A DNA stretch of 64,000 nt from NCBI GenBank assembly GCA_021647945.1, contig JAKITT010000001.1, positions 1 to 64,000 on the forward strand, in the 5' to 3' direction. Both the position numbers and the translations under genes were made by a program. Below are positions 54,500 through 63,401 of this stretch, in pieces (position 1 is the first letter of the stretch; each line of letters starts with the position of its first letter). Origin of the DNA: Candidatus Polarisedimenticolaceae bacterium. GTDB taxonomy: Bacteria; Pseudomonadota; Gammaproteobacteria; Chromatiales; Chromatiaceae. A model generated the notes under the pieces. It was given only the letters and a program-made list of their open reading frames with translations. It made no database searches and had not been told where the DNA came from.

Positions 54500-56116
54500 T
54501 TACAACGTTGTGGTGAAGATGGCATAATCATTCGTGCCATCTAGGGCGGGGGCCAATCCATCAGTCGTCTTCTGCTCACTATTGACAGTCAGACGGACTT
54601 GGAAGGTGTTTTCCACGCCATCCGTCAGGCCGGTTACGCCGGTAATGTTCCAGTAACCATCACTCTCATCGGTCATCGGTGACCAGTTAGTGCCATCTGT
54701 AGAGAACTCAACAGCGATAGGGTTGGCAGTCAACACATAGGTGGTTCCAGCACTGTAGGTCTCGTTTAGAAAGAGCTTAGGAAGCATCATCATGCTCTCT
54801 TTGACCGCAGCAAACAGACGCACGTTGTGGTTACCTGTCGTACCGGCAATGCTATCTTTGAACAGGTAGTAGGTACGCTGCTCAGTCATCCCCGCCATCA
54901 TCCCAGGGATGAGATCAAGCTGTCCCTTCAACTGATGTTTACCATTACCGTTCATGCCCATGACTACGGGTGGGAAGAACTTAACGGTCTCTGTAGCATC
55001 GGCCGTCACCATCAGCTCCCAATAGCCCATTGATACATCCCCCATCACAGAGGGCATCAGATAGTAGAGTGTGCAGTTATAGGTGCCTGCGGTGCTTGAT
55101 TCGCTGCAACCATCAACAGGTGTCATGTGCGTCATGCTCTCCATGTGCATTTTTGCCGCTAAAGATAGCGCCAGCCCATCAGCAGCCAAACCAGTGGCTG
55201 CATCAGTCACAATAACTTTGAACTGGGTTTTACCCTCCATCGCCGCCATCATGCCTGCCACATACTCAAAGCGGTAAGAGGCGCTGTGTGCATTTTTGGC
55301 AAAAGGGAGTGAGCCGATCTGAGTGGGCAAGAGACCCGTCCGGTCATTGCCATCTAGGAAGTTCTGGAGTGCCAGGGTGAACTGGCTCTGGATATTGGCG
55401 GTGAGCGGAGTCGCACCAACCATCACTGCTCCACCTGCACCTTCACCATCTAGTGTGCCATCGGCGAGATCTTCAGCCAGTGCAACCAGCAGGTCAAACT
55501 GCTCCTCTACGGTCAGCCCCAGATCCATCGTCAACTGACTAAAGGTTGCTGCTCGCACACCTGCCAGCAACTCTGCATCCGTCGCATCGATAGCTGGATC
55601 GGTCGCATCTACCGGCGCATCACCAAAATCTGCGGGAAAACCAAAGGCTGCTTCAAATGCGGTACGTGCAGTATCAAGTGTGATGCCATGCGTCTCAACC
55701 ATGTGACGCACAATGGTTGTCGCAGGGGTCATATGCACCTCTGAACCGCCCGACAGCGAACCCGCTGCAATATGAGCAGCTAAGAGACCGGCATTTCTAT
55801 TAAAACCTGTTGCTTCATCATCAAACGTACCGCCGGTTGATTCAAAGATCAGCTCTGCGGCGAGATATGCATTGGGAATCGGTACGCTATATGAACCATC
55901 CGCTTGCGTTAAGACTGGCCCGGCGATGGTATTGCCGCCAGCATCTTTAAAGACCACGCTCGCGCCATGAACCGGTGCGGCGACGACTGAACCCGTCACC
56001 GTTGTGGTGTCTGATGTATCACTAGAGGAGGAGCTACCACCACCGCCACATGCCGCGAGCACCCCAACCAATGGGATCACAGCCAGTTTCAACCAAGCCG
56101 ATTTTTTTAGGTTCAT
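54500..56116 (-). CDS. Methionine-rich lipoprotein with YtkA/FixH-like domain
   Basis: 538 residues from ATG 56116 (GAGGAG upstream). The lipobox LAAC is followed by four glycines and a serine stretch. A carboxypeptidase-regulatory-like beta domain (TVTGSVVAAPVHGASVVFKD) and a helical domain (about 100-250) precede a domain at about 280-420 built like YtkA-type copper proteins: TQFKVIVTDAATG, KMHMESMTHMTPVDGCSES, YYLMPSVMGDVSMGYWELMV. Methionines and histidines cluster here and in VVMGMNGNGKH and MMAGMTEQ. A last beta domain closes the chain. It is likely a periplasmic or surface metal binder, copper most plausibly. Confidence 0.78.
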   Translation of the reverse strand: MNLKKSAWLKLAVIPLVGVLAACGGGGSSSSSDTSDTTTVTGSVVAAPVHGASVVFKDAGGNTIAGPVLTQADGSYSVPIPNAYLAAELIFESTGGTFDDEATGFNRNAGLLAAHIAAGSLSGGSEVHMTPATTIVRHMVETHGITLDTARTAFEAAFGFPADFGDAPVDATDPAIDATDAELLAGVRAATFSQLTMDLGLTVEEQFDLLVALAEDLADGTLDGEGAGGAVMVGATPLTANIQSQFTLALQNFLDGNDRTGLLPTQIGSLPFAKNAHSASYRFEYVAGMMAAMEGKTQFKVIVTDAATGLAADGLALSLAAKMHMESMTHMTPVDGCSESSTAGTYNCTLYYLMPSVMGDVSMGYWELMVTADATETVKFFPPVVMGMNGNGKHQLKGQLDLIPGMMAGMTEQRTYYLFKDSIAGTTGNHNVRLFAAVKESMMMLPKLFLNETYSAGTTYVLTANPIAVEFSTDGTNWSPMTDESDGYWNITGVTGLTDGVENTFQVRLTVNSEQKTTDGLAPALDGTNDYAIFTTTL

Positions 56117-56385
56117 GTACAACTCCTCTATACTTATTAGCAATTCGGGACTACCCCTGATGGGCAACAATCCTAATCACCCAGCCCATCACTGGGAATG
56201 TGGCAAAATGTCGCACTGCCTGATCAGCGCTCTGTGCATCAAATGCCAAACCAAGCCTCAAATCGGTTCACAGCGAGCCGCCAGCTGAAGCGATGCCAAT
56301 ACCGCCACAAATCGACAGGCTGAAAAAAAACACCATTTCGAGTAGAGTGCGCGCATTCAAATAAGTGATTACTGCGGAGAACAAC

Positions 56386-57066
56386 ATGGCTAATGAGCGG
56401 CTAGCCCCTTCAATACTTTCGGCAAATTTTGCCAAGCTGGGCGAGGAGGTAGATAACATTCTCGCGGCGGGTGCAGATATCGTCCATTTCGATGTGATGG
56501 ATAACCACTATGTTCCCAATCTCACTGTTGGCCCATTGGTTTGCGAAGCGCTGACCAAACATGGCATTACCGCTCCGATTGATGTGCATCTCATGGTTAG
56601 CCCTGTCGATCGGATTGTTGGGGATTTTGCCCAAGCGGGTGCCAGCATTATCACCTTCCACCCTGAAGCTTCAGCCCACATCGACCGCACCCTACAGGTG
56701 ATTCATAGTGAAGGGTGCAAAGCGGGGCTGGTCTTCAACCCCGCCACCCCACTCTCTCACCTCGACTATGTGATGGATAAGATCGATATGATTCTGATCA
56801 TGTCGGTTAATCCCGGTTTTGGTGGGCAGAGTTTCATCCCCGCTGCACTCGATAAGCTGCGCCAAGCACGCCAACGGATCGACGACTCAGGTTTTGATAT
56901 CCGCCTGGAGATCGACGGTGGGGTCAAGGTTGATAATATCGCTGAAATCCGCGATGCGGGTGCCGACACCTTCGTTGCCGGTTCTGGTCTCTTTGGCCAC
57001 GCCAATGAGAGCGATCCACACCGCTACGACACCATCATCCAGCAGTTCCGCGATGCACTTAAGTGA
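56386..57066 (+). CDS. rpe: Ribulose-phosphate 3-epimerase
   Basis: 226 residues from ATG 56386, which has GGAG at good spacing; the longer frame from 56365 adds seven. TIM-barrel motifs are [79 protein letters not shown] and FVAGSGLFG, with the metal-binding His and Asp residues. It interconverts ribulose and xylulose 5-phosphate in the pentose phosphate and Calvin cycles. gph overlaps by 4 nt, the usual pair. Confidence 0.97.
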   Translation: MANERLAPSILSANFAKLGEEVDNILAAGADIVHFDVMDNHYVPNLTVGPLVCEALTKHGITAPIDVHLMVSPVDRIVGDFAQAGASIITFHPEASAHIDRTLQVIHSEGCKAGLVFNPATPLSHLDYVMDKIDMILIMSVNPGFGGQSFIPAALDKLRQARQRIDDSGFDIRLEIDGGVKVDNIAEIRDAGADTFVAGSGLFGHANESDPHRYDTIIQQFRDALK

Positions 57067-57725
57067 AAAGCATTCGCCTCATTCTGATCGATCTTGACGG
57101 CACGCTTATAGATAGCGTGCTGGATCTCACCTTCAGCATTGATAAGATGTTGCACCAACTTGGCCGCCCACCTGCGGGTGAAGCCAATGTGCGTAACTGG
57201 GTGGGAAACGGCGTACAGAGCCTCGTCAGCCGCGCACTCACGGGGGAGATGGATGGCCAACCCGACAAGGCGCTGTTTGAACGCGCCTTCCCCCTCTTCA
57301 TGGCGATCTACGCGGAGAACACCGCCCGTCACTCCACGATCTATCCCGGTGTTCGCGAGGGGCTGGATAGACTAAAAGAGGCGGGTTACCTACTCGGCTG
57401 CATCACCAACAAAGCGGGCGCATTTACAGAGCCACTGCTGAAAAAGATGGGACTCTTTGATGACTTCGAAATCATCATCTCTGGTGACACGCTGGCGGAG
57501 AAAAAGCCACACCCTCTGCCACTGCTATACGCCGCAGAGAAGTTTTCAGTACGGCCTGAGGATAGCATCATGATTGGTGACTCCATCAACGATATCAAAG
57601 CAGCCCGAGCGGCAGGTTTTAAAGCGGTGGCAGTCACTTATGGTTACAACCACGGCCAGGATATTCGAGACACCAACCCCGACATTGTGATCGACTCCAT
57701 CAACGAATTGCCTGAGTTGCTGTAA
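57063..57725 (+). CDS. gph: Phosphoglycolate phosphatase
   Basis: 220 residues, HAD superfamily. Motif I is [12 protein letters not shown], motif II falls near [11 protein letters not shown], and motifs III/IV are [12 protein letters not shown] and [17 protein letters not shown]. The cap domain is helical (about 15-85). It dephosphorylates 2-phosphoglycolate formed by DNA repair or by RuBisCO oxygenation. The GTG start overlaps the rpe stop. A tryptophan gene often follows in relatives; here repeats follow instead. Confidence 0.93.
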   Translation: MKSIRLILIDLDGTLIDSVLDLTFSIDKMLHQLGRPPAGEANVRNWVGNGVQSLVSRALTGEMDGQPDKALFERAFPLFMAIYAENTARHSTIYPGVREGLDRLKEAGYLLGCITNKAGAFTEPLLKKMGLFDDFEIIISGDTLAEKKPHPLPLLYAAEKFSVRPEDSIMIGDSINDIKAARAAGFKAVAVTYGYNHGQDIRDTNPDIVIDSINELPELL

Positions 57726-57741
57726 ATAAACAGCTTCAGAG

Positions 57742-57893
57742 CCACATAAAGAGAGGTTTGAGGAGAGCACCTAAAAGGAGCTTTTAGCGAGAAGACGGTG
57801 CTTACCTCTAACGGACTAAAAACAGATATAACCACAGAGGGCACAGAGGAGAGAGAACCCAATATAATTAATTCTCTGTGTTCTACCACAACC
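57742..57893 (+). repeat. Decayed copy of repeat family 2
   Basis: Only part of the element is recognisable: AGAGGTTTGAGGAGAGCACC, AAAACAGATATAACCACAGAGGGCACAGAGG and ATTCTCTGTGTTCT. It lies 16 nt after gph. The following 57894-58078 shows no gene. Confidence 0.7.
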
Positions 57894-58078
57894 TAAATTA
57901 GGAACTTAATTCTCGAATATCTCTTTGCCTTCTTACGCGCTACCCAGTCTTAAATTTACCGCTAAGATGGCCGCTATAAACCTCAGCCCTTTTGTAGCGA
58001 ACCTTATAACACCACTTAAACAGACTCAATTTAATTAACCCCCCTAAACAAGCAACAATGTCCTATCAATAGAAAAAT

Positions 58079-58358
58079 AGTCACTAACCGCCCGCATAGC
58101 GGGAGGCTTGAAGAAAGCCCCTAAAAGGGGCTATTGGTTACGTGCTCATACTTAGGGGAAATAGCCTCCTAACTGGTGGAAAACAGATATAACCACAGAG
58201 AACACAGAGGGCACAGAGAATCCAAAATACTTTTCTCTGTGCCCTCTGTGTTCTCTGTGGTTTATTCTTGTTGGCCGCTACCATGAGGCCACATGCACGC
58301 CGGAACGGCAGAGCCTTTTCAAGTCTCACCGGCAAAGCCGGTGGTTTACCTCAATTTT
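58079..58358 (+). repeat. CACAGAG-rich repeat family 2, copy 3
   Basis: 280 bp with the same start (AGTCACTAACC), the AGCCCCTAAAAGGGGCT hairpin, one ACACAGAGGGCACAGAG block each way and the closing ACCGGCAAAGCCGGT hairpin. It sits in the gap between gph and the PilJ-type gene. Confidence 0.9.
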
Positions 58359-58503
58359 AATTAAAGACAATTTTGCTTTACTTGATCATATTTTTAGGCT
58401 CAACTTAGACAACCTCATAAATTTATATTCTATTAATATCTGTCACAGTTTCAGTCAGTCTAAAACAGTCATGACTTGATCAGAGACTCCCGGAGATTTT
58501 CTT

Positions 58504-59397
58504 TTGAGTATGCGATTAAATATACCTACACTCTACACACTCCTTCTATTGCTTTTAGTGGGTCAAAGCGGCGCCGTTCATAGCGATGATAGTTACTCTG
58601 TGCAAGATTGGCACACCATCGTAAATCTGGCTGGGAAACAGCGAATGCTGACCCAACAGATAAGCAAAGAGATACTATTAATCGCCGCATCATCAGAGAA
58701 CAAAGGGCTCAATACGGCAGATATTTATAGCGAGCTATTAGAGAGCACAGAACTATTTGAACAGACACTGATCGGCTTGAGAGATGGCAATGAAGAGTTA
58801 AATTTACGGCCAGTAAAAAATAGTGCTATTAAAGCCAAATTAGAGATTGTCATAGGTATGTGGCAACAACTAAAACCCGACATTGACCACATACTCACAA
58901 CCTCCGATACAAAAGGTTATATCGCCGTTGCTTCACAGGCGCTTCCACTATTAAACGAAATGAACAGCACCGTTCATCTCATTGAAAAAACAGCCATTAT
59001 AGCGTCAGGAGAGACCAACAGTACGATTATTAACTATGCGGGAAGACAACGCATGCTCATTCAAAAAATGGCTAAAGAGGCACTTTTAATCCATCTATCA
59101 GGTGAGAATAGAAACAGTCTATTCCGTTCAATATGGATGTTTGAAGAGACCTTAAGAGCGTTAATTAATGGTGGTGAAATTACAAAAGATGATAATGAGA
59201 AAATCACCATCCAGAAAGTTAGTGACTCAACATCCCAAGCTCAACTGAGGAGAGTTGATAAATCGTGGGCGGGTTATAAGTCACTCCTCAATAATAAAAT
59301 AACAGCGCAGAGTATTATTCACATTTCAAACTGGAGCAAAAGCCTACTCATAGAGATGAATAGAGCGGTAAAAATGCTTGAGCGCAAAGTACCATAG
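58504..59397 (+). CDS. Exported protein with two PilJ-type sensory domains
   Basis: 297 residues. The TTG start at 58504 has GGAG at eight nt; an ATG two codons later is the alternative. A signal peptide (LLLLLLVGQSGAVHS) is followed by two type IV pilus-sensor (PilJ N-terminal) modules, recognisable by LAGKQRMLTQQISKEILLIA (about 38-57) and YAGRQRMLIQKMAKEALLIH (about 178-197), the same helix pair found in nitrate sensors NarX/NarQ-like and PilJ. There is no HAMP, kinase, cyclase or methyl-accepting part, so it lacks output of its own and may act as a periplasmic binding partner for another receptor or for the cytochromes that follow on the other strand. Confidence 0.82.
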   Translation: MSMRLNIPTLYTLLLLLLVGQSGAVHSDDSYSVQDWHTIVNLAGKQRMLTQQISKEILLIAASSENKGLNTADIYSELLESTELFEQTLIGLRDGNEELNLRPVKNSAIKAKLEIVIGMWQQLKPDIDHILTTSDTKGYIAVASQALPLLNEMNSTVHLIEKTAIIASGETNSTIINYAGRQRMLIQKMAKEALLIHLSGENRNSLFRSIWMFEETLRALINGGEITKDDNEKITIQKVSDSTSQAQLRRVDKSWAGYKSLLNNKITAQSIIHISNWSKSLLIEMNRAVKMLERKVP

Positions 59398-59417
59398 AAA
59401 TTCAAATAGTTTGATAC

Positions 59418-59768
59418 CTATTTTTTCTTAGGACTTTCGGTGATCTCATGGCAATTTTCACATAAATAGAGAGGAAACGCGTAAGCACTGTTATGACAGC
59501 CTGATGAGCCACAAAACTCATCGGATATTATTTTATTCATATTGATATCGTTGGCCCCAATCTTCTCAGCAAAAACCTTTGGGTGGCACTCACTGCACTC
59601 ATACCAAGCTGAATGCAGTTTATGCGGGTATGAGACGGGCCCTACACCCGCCTTTTGCATACTCTTAATTTTCCCATCCATTTTGATATCATCCGGCACC
59701 TGGTCTTCCGCACCAGCAGCAGAGCAAACTAACATACCAAATACCATTGCCACCAACGCTCTCATCAT
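59418..59768 (-). CDS. Small c7-like multihaem cytochrome with a CX4CH site
   Basis: 116 residues from ATG 59768 (AAGGTGG upstream; a longer frame from 59804 adds twelve). A signal peptide ends near SAAGA. The module has the family head VSYPHKLHSAWYECSECHPKVF (haem 1), then EFCGSSGCHNSAYAF where paralogues have CGxCH, giving a CX4CH site (haem 2), and LYLCENCHEIT (haem 3). Axial histidines in the PHKLH stretch fit c7-type triheme cytochromes. It is the last gene of the minus-strand cytochrome cluster. Confidence 0.85.
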   Translation of the reverse strand: MMRALVAMVFGMLVCSAAGAEDQVPDDIKMDGKIKSMQKAGVGPVSYPHKLHSAWYECSECHPKVFAEKIGANDINMNKIISDEFCGSSGCHNSAYAFPLYLCENCHEITESPKKK

Positions 59769-59872
59769 TATGGGATCCACCTTGTAATTTAAATAAATAT
59801 TCACCTACCGCAGCATAACAGAATAGATAAAAAACTCATGTGGAATGAGCAAGCACGCCGACTTAAAGCGGC

Positions 59873-60820
59873 TTAAAAATCAAATAATTCATTCTGCTGA
59901 CTCTTCTTCTCTTTTTGTGGCAAGTAGTGTCGTCGGATCATCCCCTTTTTCAGCGGTTCATCCTTGGGCTGATTGTGGCAACGACTGCAATCACTTATTG
60001 GAAATGCAACCTTGCCATGACAGCGGGCACACCATTTACCTTGGGCAATTTCAAGCATGGTGATATTGTTTTCACCGACCCCCTCTTTAAATATCGCACC
60101 ATCTTTTGTGGCGTGGCAAATATCACACTGCAACCAAAAACTGTGAATATCATGGGGAAAGACCACATCGGGCATAAAATCCCCCTTTGCTTCAAATACA
60201 ATCACACTGTCACGTGATTTTATTGCTTTAGCATCGGCCTCTGGATCTAAATTCCAAATAGGGTCAACAATCCCCTCACGTACCGCATCAGCCCAATTAA
60301 CAAGACCATACTTATCTAAAGGGAGGCCACTGCCTGTCAATGCGAGGGGGTGCCAACCTGAGGCGATCTCATGAAGTTTTGTATAGCGTTTCTGACGGGT
60401 ATCAATCAGGGGTTTTTCAGGATCATATCTATTCACCGAATGTTGGATAGGGCCAGCACTCCAACCAGGTTCTAGTGAATGGCAGCGGTCACACTCAAGC
60501 GCTTCCCATGCGATATTACCATCATGGCATGCGCCACACATCTTACGCTCAATGGAGATACCCGCCATTGTGATGTCATTGCTTCCTGCCTTTAAAGTAA
60601 ATATTTTTTCATGGCAGACGCTGCAACGATAACGAATCCGATGAAACCAGTGGGGAAATAAAACATCATCCACCTCAGCCTCACGCATCGCCTCAGCTTT
60701 AGAGTTCAGAACAATATCACCATACTCTGCCATAGCTTGATCCACGATCAAGAACGTTGTTAGCAGAACTAATAGCGCTACACGCAGTAACTTCAACAAC
60801 TCTTCACCATTTGCACGCAT
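59873..60820 (-). CDS. Hexahaem c7-like cytochrome
   Basis: 315 residues, with AGGA upstream and a signal peptide (LLVLLTTFLIVDQAMA). It is built of two triheme modules. Module 1 has LFPHWFHRIRYRCSVCHEKIF, KMCGACHDGNIAW and LECDRCHSLEP. A linker of about 80 residues (WHPLALTGSGLPLDKYGLVNWADA) leads to module 2 with VFPHDIHSFWLQCDICHATKD, KWCARCHGKVAF and ISDCSRCHNQP. This is the two-module layout of nanowire-type triheme c7 proteins. It is periplasmic or outer-surface and likely conducts electrons. Confidence 0.88.
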   Translation of the reverse strand: MRANGEELLKLLRVALLVLLTTFLIVDQAMAEYGDIVLNSKAEAMREAEVDDVLFPHWFHRIRYRCSVCHEKIFTLKAGSNDITMAGISIERKMCGACHDGNIAWEALECDRCHSLEPGWSAGPIQHSVNRYDPEKPLIDTRQKRYTKLHEIASGWHPLALTGSGLPLDKYGLVNWADAVREGIVDPIWNLDPEADAKAIKSRDSVIVFEAKGDFMPDVVFPHDIHSFWLQCDICHATKDGAIFKEGVGENNITMLEIAQGKWCARCHGKVAFPISDCSRCHNQPKDEPLKKGMIRRHYLPQKEKKSQQNELFDF

Positions 60821-60941
60821 ACTATTTTCCTAACCAAGGATTTGCAGTAACAAATCAGAAGATCATCTGATCAACTCTTTTTACAGCCCGACTCCTAGCC
60901 CGAATAATTCATGGCTGGCTGTTTTACGCTTTCAGCACAAA

Positions 60942-61346
60942 CTACTGTTTATTAAATATTGGCATGGCGACAGAGACAGAGGTGCTCCCCTGAGTAACTT
61001 CGGTAACCTCCTCCGGCTCATCTTCAGATGGAAGCACGTCATGCATGCCGTGAAATATCATACGTAGATACTCAATTTCAGTTTCTGTAAAGCCTGGCCA
61101 CATCACCTCATCATTCTGAATCAGATCAAGATCAGCCATGATCTCTTTTCCGGCATCCTCATTTGCAGAACCGCCTTTATTTAGCCAGAGCTTCTCTAAT
61201 AAATTTTTAATCTTACTATTACGGTAGACAAACCTAATCTTTGCAAAACGCCCAGCATCGGCTTCAAGTTGTCGAGCTATTGATGCCAACTGTTTAATTG
61301 ACAATTTGGCCAGAGACTCATAAATAGCTATTTCACGTTTATTCAT
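60942..61346 (-). CDS. Unrecognised helical cytoplasmic protein in the cytochrome cluster
   Basis: 134 residues, no signal peptide, no cysteines and no haem motif. The first 65 residues are helical and basic (LAKLSIKQLASIARQLEADAGRFAKIRFVYRNSKIKNLLEKLW). Then an acidic stretch with MWPGFTETEIEYLRMIFHGMHD follows, and a disordered, Thr/Ser/Glu-rich tail. AGGAAATG precedes the start. It lies between two hexahaem genes on the same strand. It could be a regulator or assembly factor, but no family is recognised. Confidence 0.6.
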   Translation of the reverse strand: MNKREIAIYESLAKLSIKQLASIARQLEADAGRFAKIRFVYRNSKIKNLLEKLWLNKGGSANEDAGKEIMADLDLIQNDEVMWPGFTETEIEYLRMIFHGMHDVLPSEDEPEEVTEVTQGSTSVSVAMPIFNKQ

Positions 61347-61407
61347 TTCACTGCATTTCCTACACGTAAATTCTGTTTGCTGACTTGAGTTTTGGCACGC
61401 TCAGCCA

Positions 61408-62607
61408 CTATTTTCTCTTCACCCTTTTTACTCTCTTCTTGCCAACATGTAGCAACACCTCCTCTTGCCGCGTATCCTTCTCCTGACTATGGCATCTTAG
61501 GCAATCGGCAAAGGTGAACGAGACCTTGCCATGACAATGGCCACAAAACTTCCCTTTAGACATGGCAACCATCTTCACATTGTTCTTCAATGATTCGGAA
61601 AAAATCTCCGGATGACATGAAGAGCATTCTATCCAGCTGGAGTGAACTTCATGATCAAACAACACATCTTTTACTTTGCTCTTGGCTTTAAAGTAGATCA
61701 GGTTCTCTCTAACTTCAGGCTGATAATTTTTATCCAATGAGTGAATAGGTTTAAAAATATCTAGCCGTTTCAACTCTAACCAGTCGATAAAACCAAAACG
61801 GTCAACAGGCATTTTTCCCTCTGGAAGCTTGTCAACATTCCACTCAGCACCCAGCATTTTAGCCACCTTGGCAATATTGTCATGGTCAACATGATCAACA
61901 TCATGCAGCCTTTTTGCCTCTTCAAGTCCGCCCATATGACATCGCTCACACTTCTCTTCGGCAGAGAAGGCGATCTTGCCGTTATGGCAAACACCACACT
62001 GTTCACCGGCAACAATTTTTTCCTGGGAGATCTCATTGCGCCACCTCTTCATGATAAAGATATCGCTGTGGCACACTTTGCACTCAAACCATATACGATG
62101 AACCCAGTGCGGGTAGATGACCGGGGCCAGCCCCTCTTTCTCCATCTTTGCCATGTTCGCATTCATGATGAAATTACCGATGAAACGCTCCTCCTTTTTC
62201 CATTTCATCAGCTCGGCATTCTTCTCTTTCTCTTTTCTTAGCTCACTAGCGATCAGTTTATCGACGCGTTTCTTAACTTTTTTCAGTTTTCTATCGATGC
62301 CGATATAGTACGTGTAACCACTCACCATGGCACTTGCCGCGTCTAACATATACATTCTCTGGCCAAAACCAATCTCTTTCGCCATCGCATCATTGGCTAA
62401 ACTTATGATCTCATCGAGCATGATCGTTTCGCTCTTTTTAATGAGATCAACCTGCGCTGAGAAGCTTAACGTTTTGTAGTTATAAATAAACTGCTGGCGA
62501 AACTCTGATTCGGCAGCAGTGACTAGGGGCGGCGCCAAAAGCGAGCACAACAGCGCCATTGCAAGCATAATTAACCGAGTTGTTCCTAAAACCCTGAACG
62601 TTTTCAT
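61408..62607 (-). CDS. Hexahaem c7-like cytochrome with N-terminal helical domain
   Basis: 399 residues from ATG 62607 (GAGGTG upstream; the frame from 62631 adds eight). The signal peptide is cleaved near VTAA. Residues about 30-130 form a charged helical domain without haem (FRQQFIYNYKTLSFSAQVDLI, KKRVDKLIASELRKEKEKNA). Then come two triheme modules: IYPHWVHRIWFECKVCHSDIF, EQCGVCHNGKIAF, EKCERCHMGG; and LFDHEVHSSWIECSSCHPEIF, KFCGHCHGKVSF, ADCLRCHSQEK. The linker RFGFIDWLELKRLDIFKPIHSLD matches that of its paralogues. The helical domain may mediate assembly with the coiled-coil protein encoded upstream. Confidence 0.87.
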   Translation of the reverse strand: MKTFRVLGTTRLIMLAMALLCSLLAPPLVTAAESEFRQQFIYNYKTLSFSAQVDLIKKSETIMLDEIISLANDAMAKEIGFGQRMYMLDAASAMVSGYTYYIGIDRKLKKVKKRVDKLIASELRKEKEKNAELMKWKKEERFIGNFIMNANMAKMEKEGLAPVIYPHWVHRIWFECKVCHSDIFIMKRWRNEISQEKIVAGEQCGVCHNGKIAFSAEEKCERCHMGGLEEAKRLHDVDHVDHDNIAKVAKMLGAEWNVDKLPEGKMPVDRFGFIDWLELKRLDIFKPIHSLDKNYQPEVRENLIYFKAKSKVKDVLFDHEVHSSWIECSSCHPEIFSESLKNNVKMVAMSKGKFCGHCHGKVSFTFADCLRCHSQEKDTRQEEVLLHVGKKRVKRVKRK

Positions 62608-62681
62608 CACCTCTCCCCCCATGCACTTCATTTAAACTCGGCATAAACAACAATGACCGTAGCAACGTGTTAATCCCTTAC

Positions 62682-63305
62682 TTACGCTGGTTTTTTAGCT
62701 TTTTTAATCGACTCTTTCAGAAGGCGTGTTGATTCTTTATAGCTGGTAGTTGCAGCCTTATATTTTTTAGCCTTTTTCTGTTTTGAGGCTTCAACTCTCC
62801 TCTTCATGGCTTCTTTATAGATGGTGAAAGCCTCGCTGCCACTGTTGACACTAATATCTCTTTTCCTTGCTCGCGCAATATAGGTGTCATTAACAATCTT
62901 CGCACTCTCCATGTCATTTTTTAGCTGCTTTATTTTACGCTCACCACTGCGCGACAGCTTTAATGCCTTACTCATTAAACTGTTAAGTCGCTTCAGTTCA
63001 AAATAGGCGTTTTTATACTCTTTGTTATTTATCTGGATGGCGATTCTATCTCTCACCTGCTGTGCTTCACTGATATTTGAGATCGCCTTTTGATTGCCAC
63101 TTGCCTTGATTTTCTCTAACACACTCTCAGACATGAGACGTTTGTTGATATAGGCGTACTTTCGAGTCACCGATTTCAGGAGTTTTTTCGGGGTCATCCC
63201 TTTTGGCAGAACATCTGACTCTTTTGCCGCAAGGTCACCAATACTCACCATCAGAAACAGACTTATGAAGCAAATATGCACCCATTTGAAGAACCTAACA
63301 TTCAT
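62682..63305 (-). CDS. Exported lysine-rich helical (coiled-coil) protein
   Basis: 207 residues, GAGGTTTAC before ATG and a signal peptide (WVHICFISLFLMVSIGDLAA). The mature chain is almost entirely helical and strongly basic, with heptad-like stretches (ERKIKQLKNDMESAKIVNDTY, YKEAMKRRVEASKQKKAKKYK). There is no cysteine or haem motif. The C-terminal lysine clusters could bind the acidic parts of cytochromes or the envelope. The family is not recognised; the role is inferred only from its place between two multihaem cytochrome genes. Confidence 0.7.
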   Translation of the reverse strand: MNVRFFKWVHICFISLFLMVSIGDLAAKESDVLPKGMTPKKLLKSVTRKYAYINKRLMSESVLEKIKASGNQKAISNISEAQQVRDRIAIQINNKEYKNAYFELKRLNSLMSKALKLSRSGERKIKQLKNDMESAKIVNDTYIARARKRDISVNSGSEAFTIYKEAMKRRVEASKQKKAKKYKAATTSYKESTRLLKESIKKAKKPA

Positions 63306-63401
63306 GTAAACCTCATACCCTCACTATCGTGATAAACGCATACGGGATGGCCAGTATTACTGACCATCCCGTGTCATCTATTAATCACTTAGGTAAAAAC
63401 A

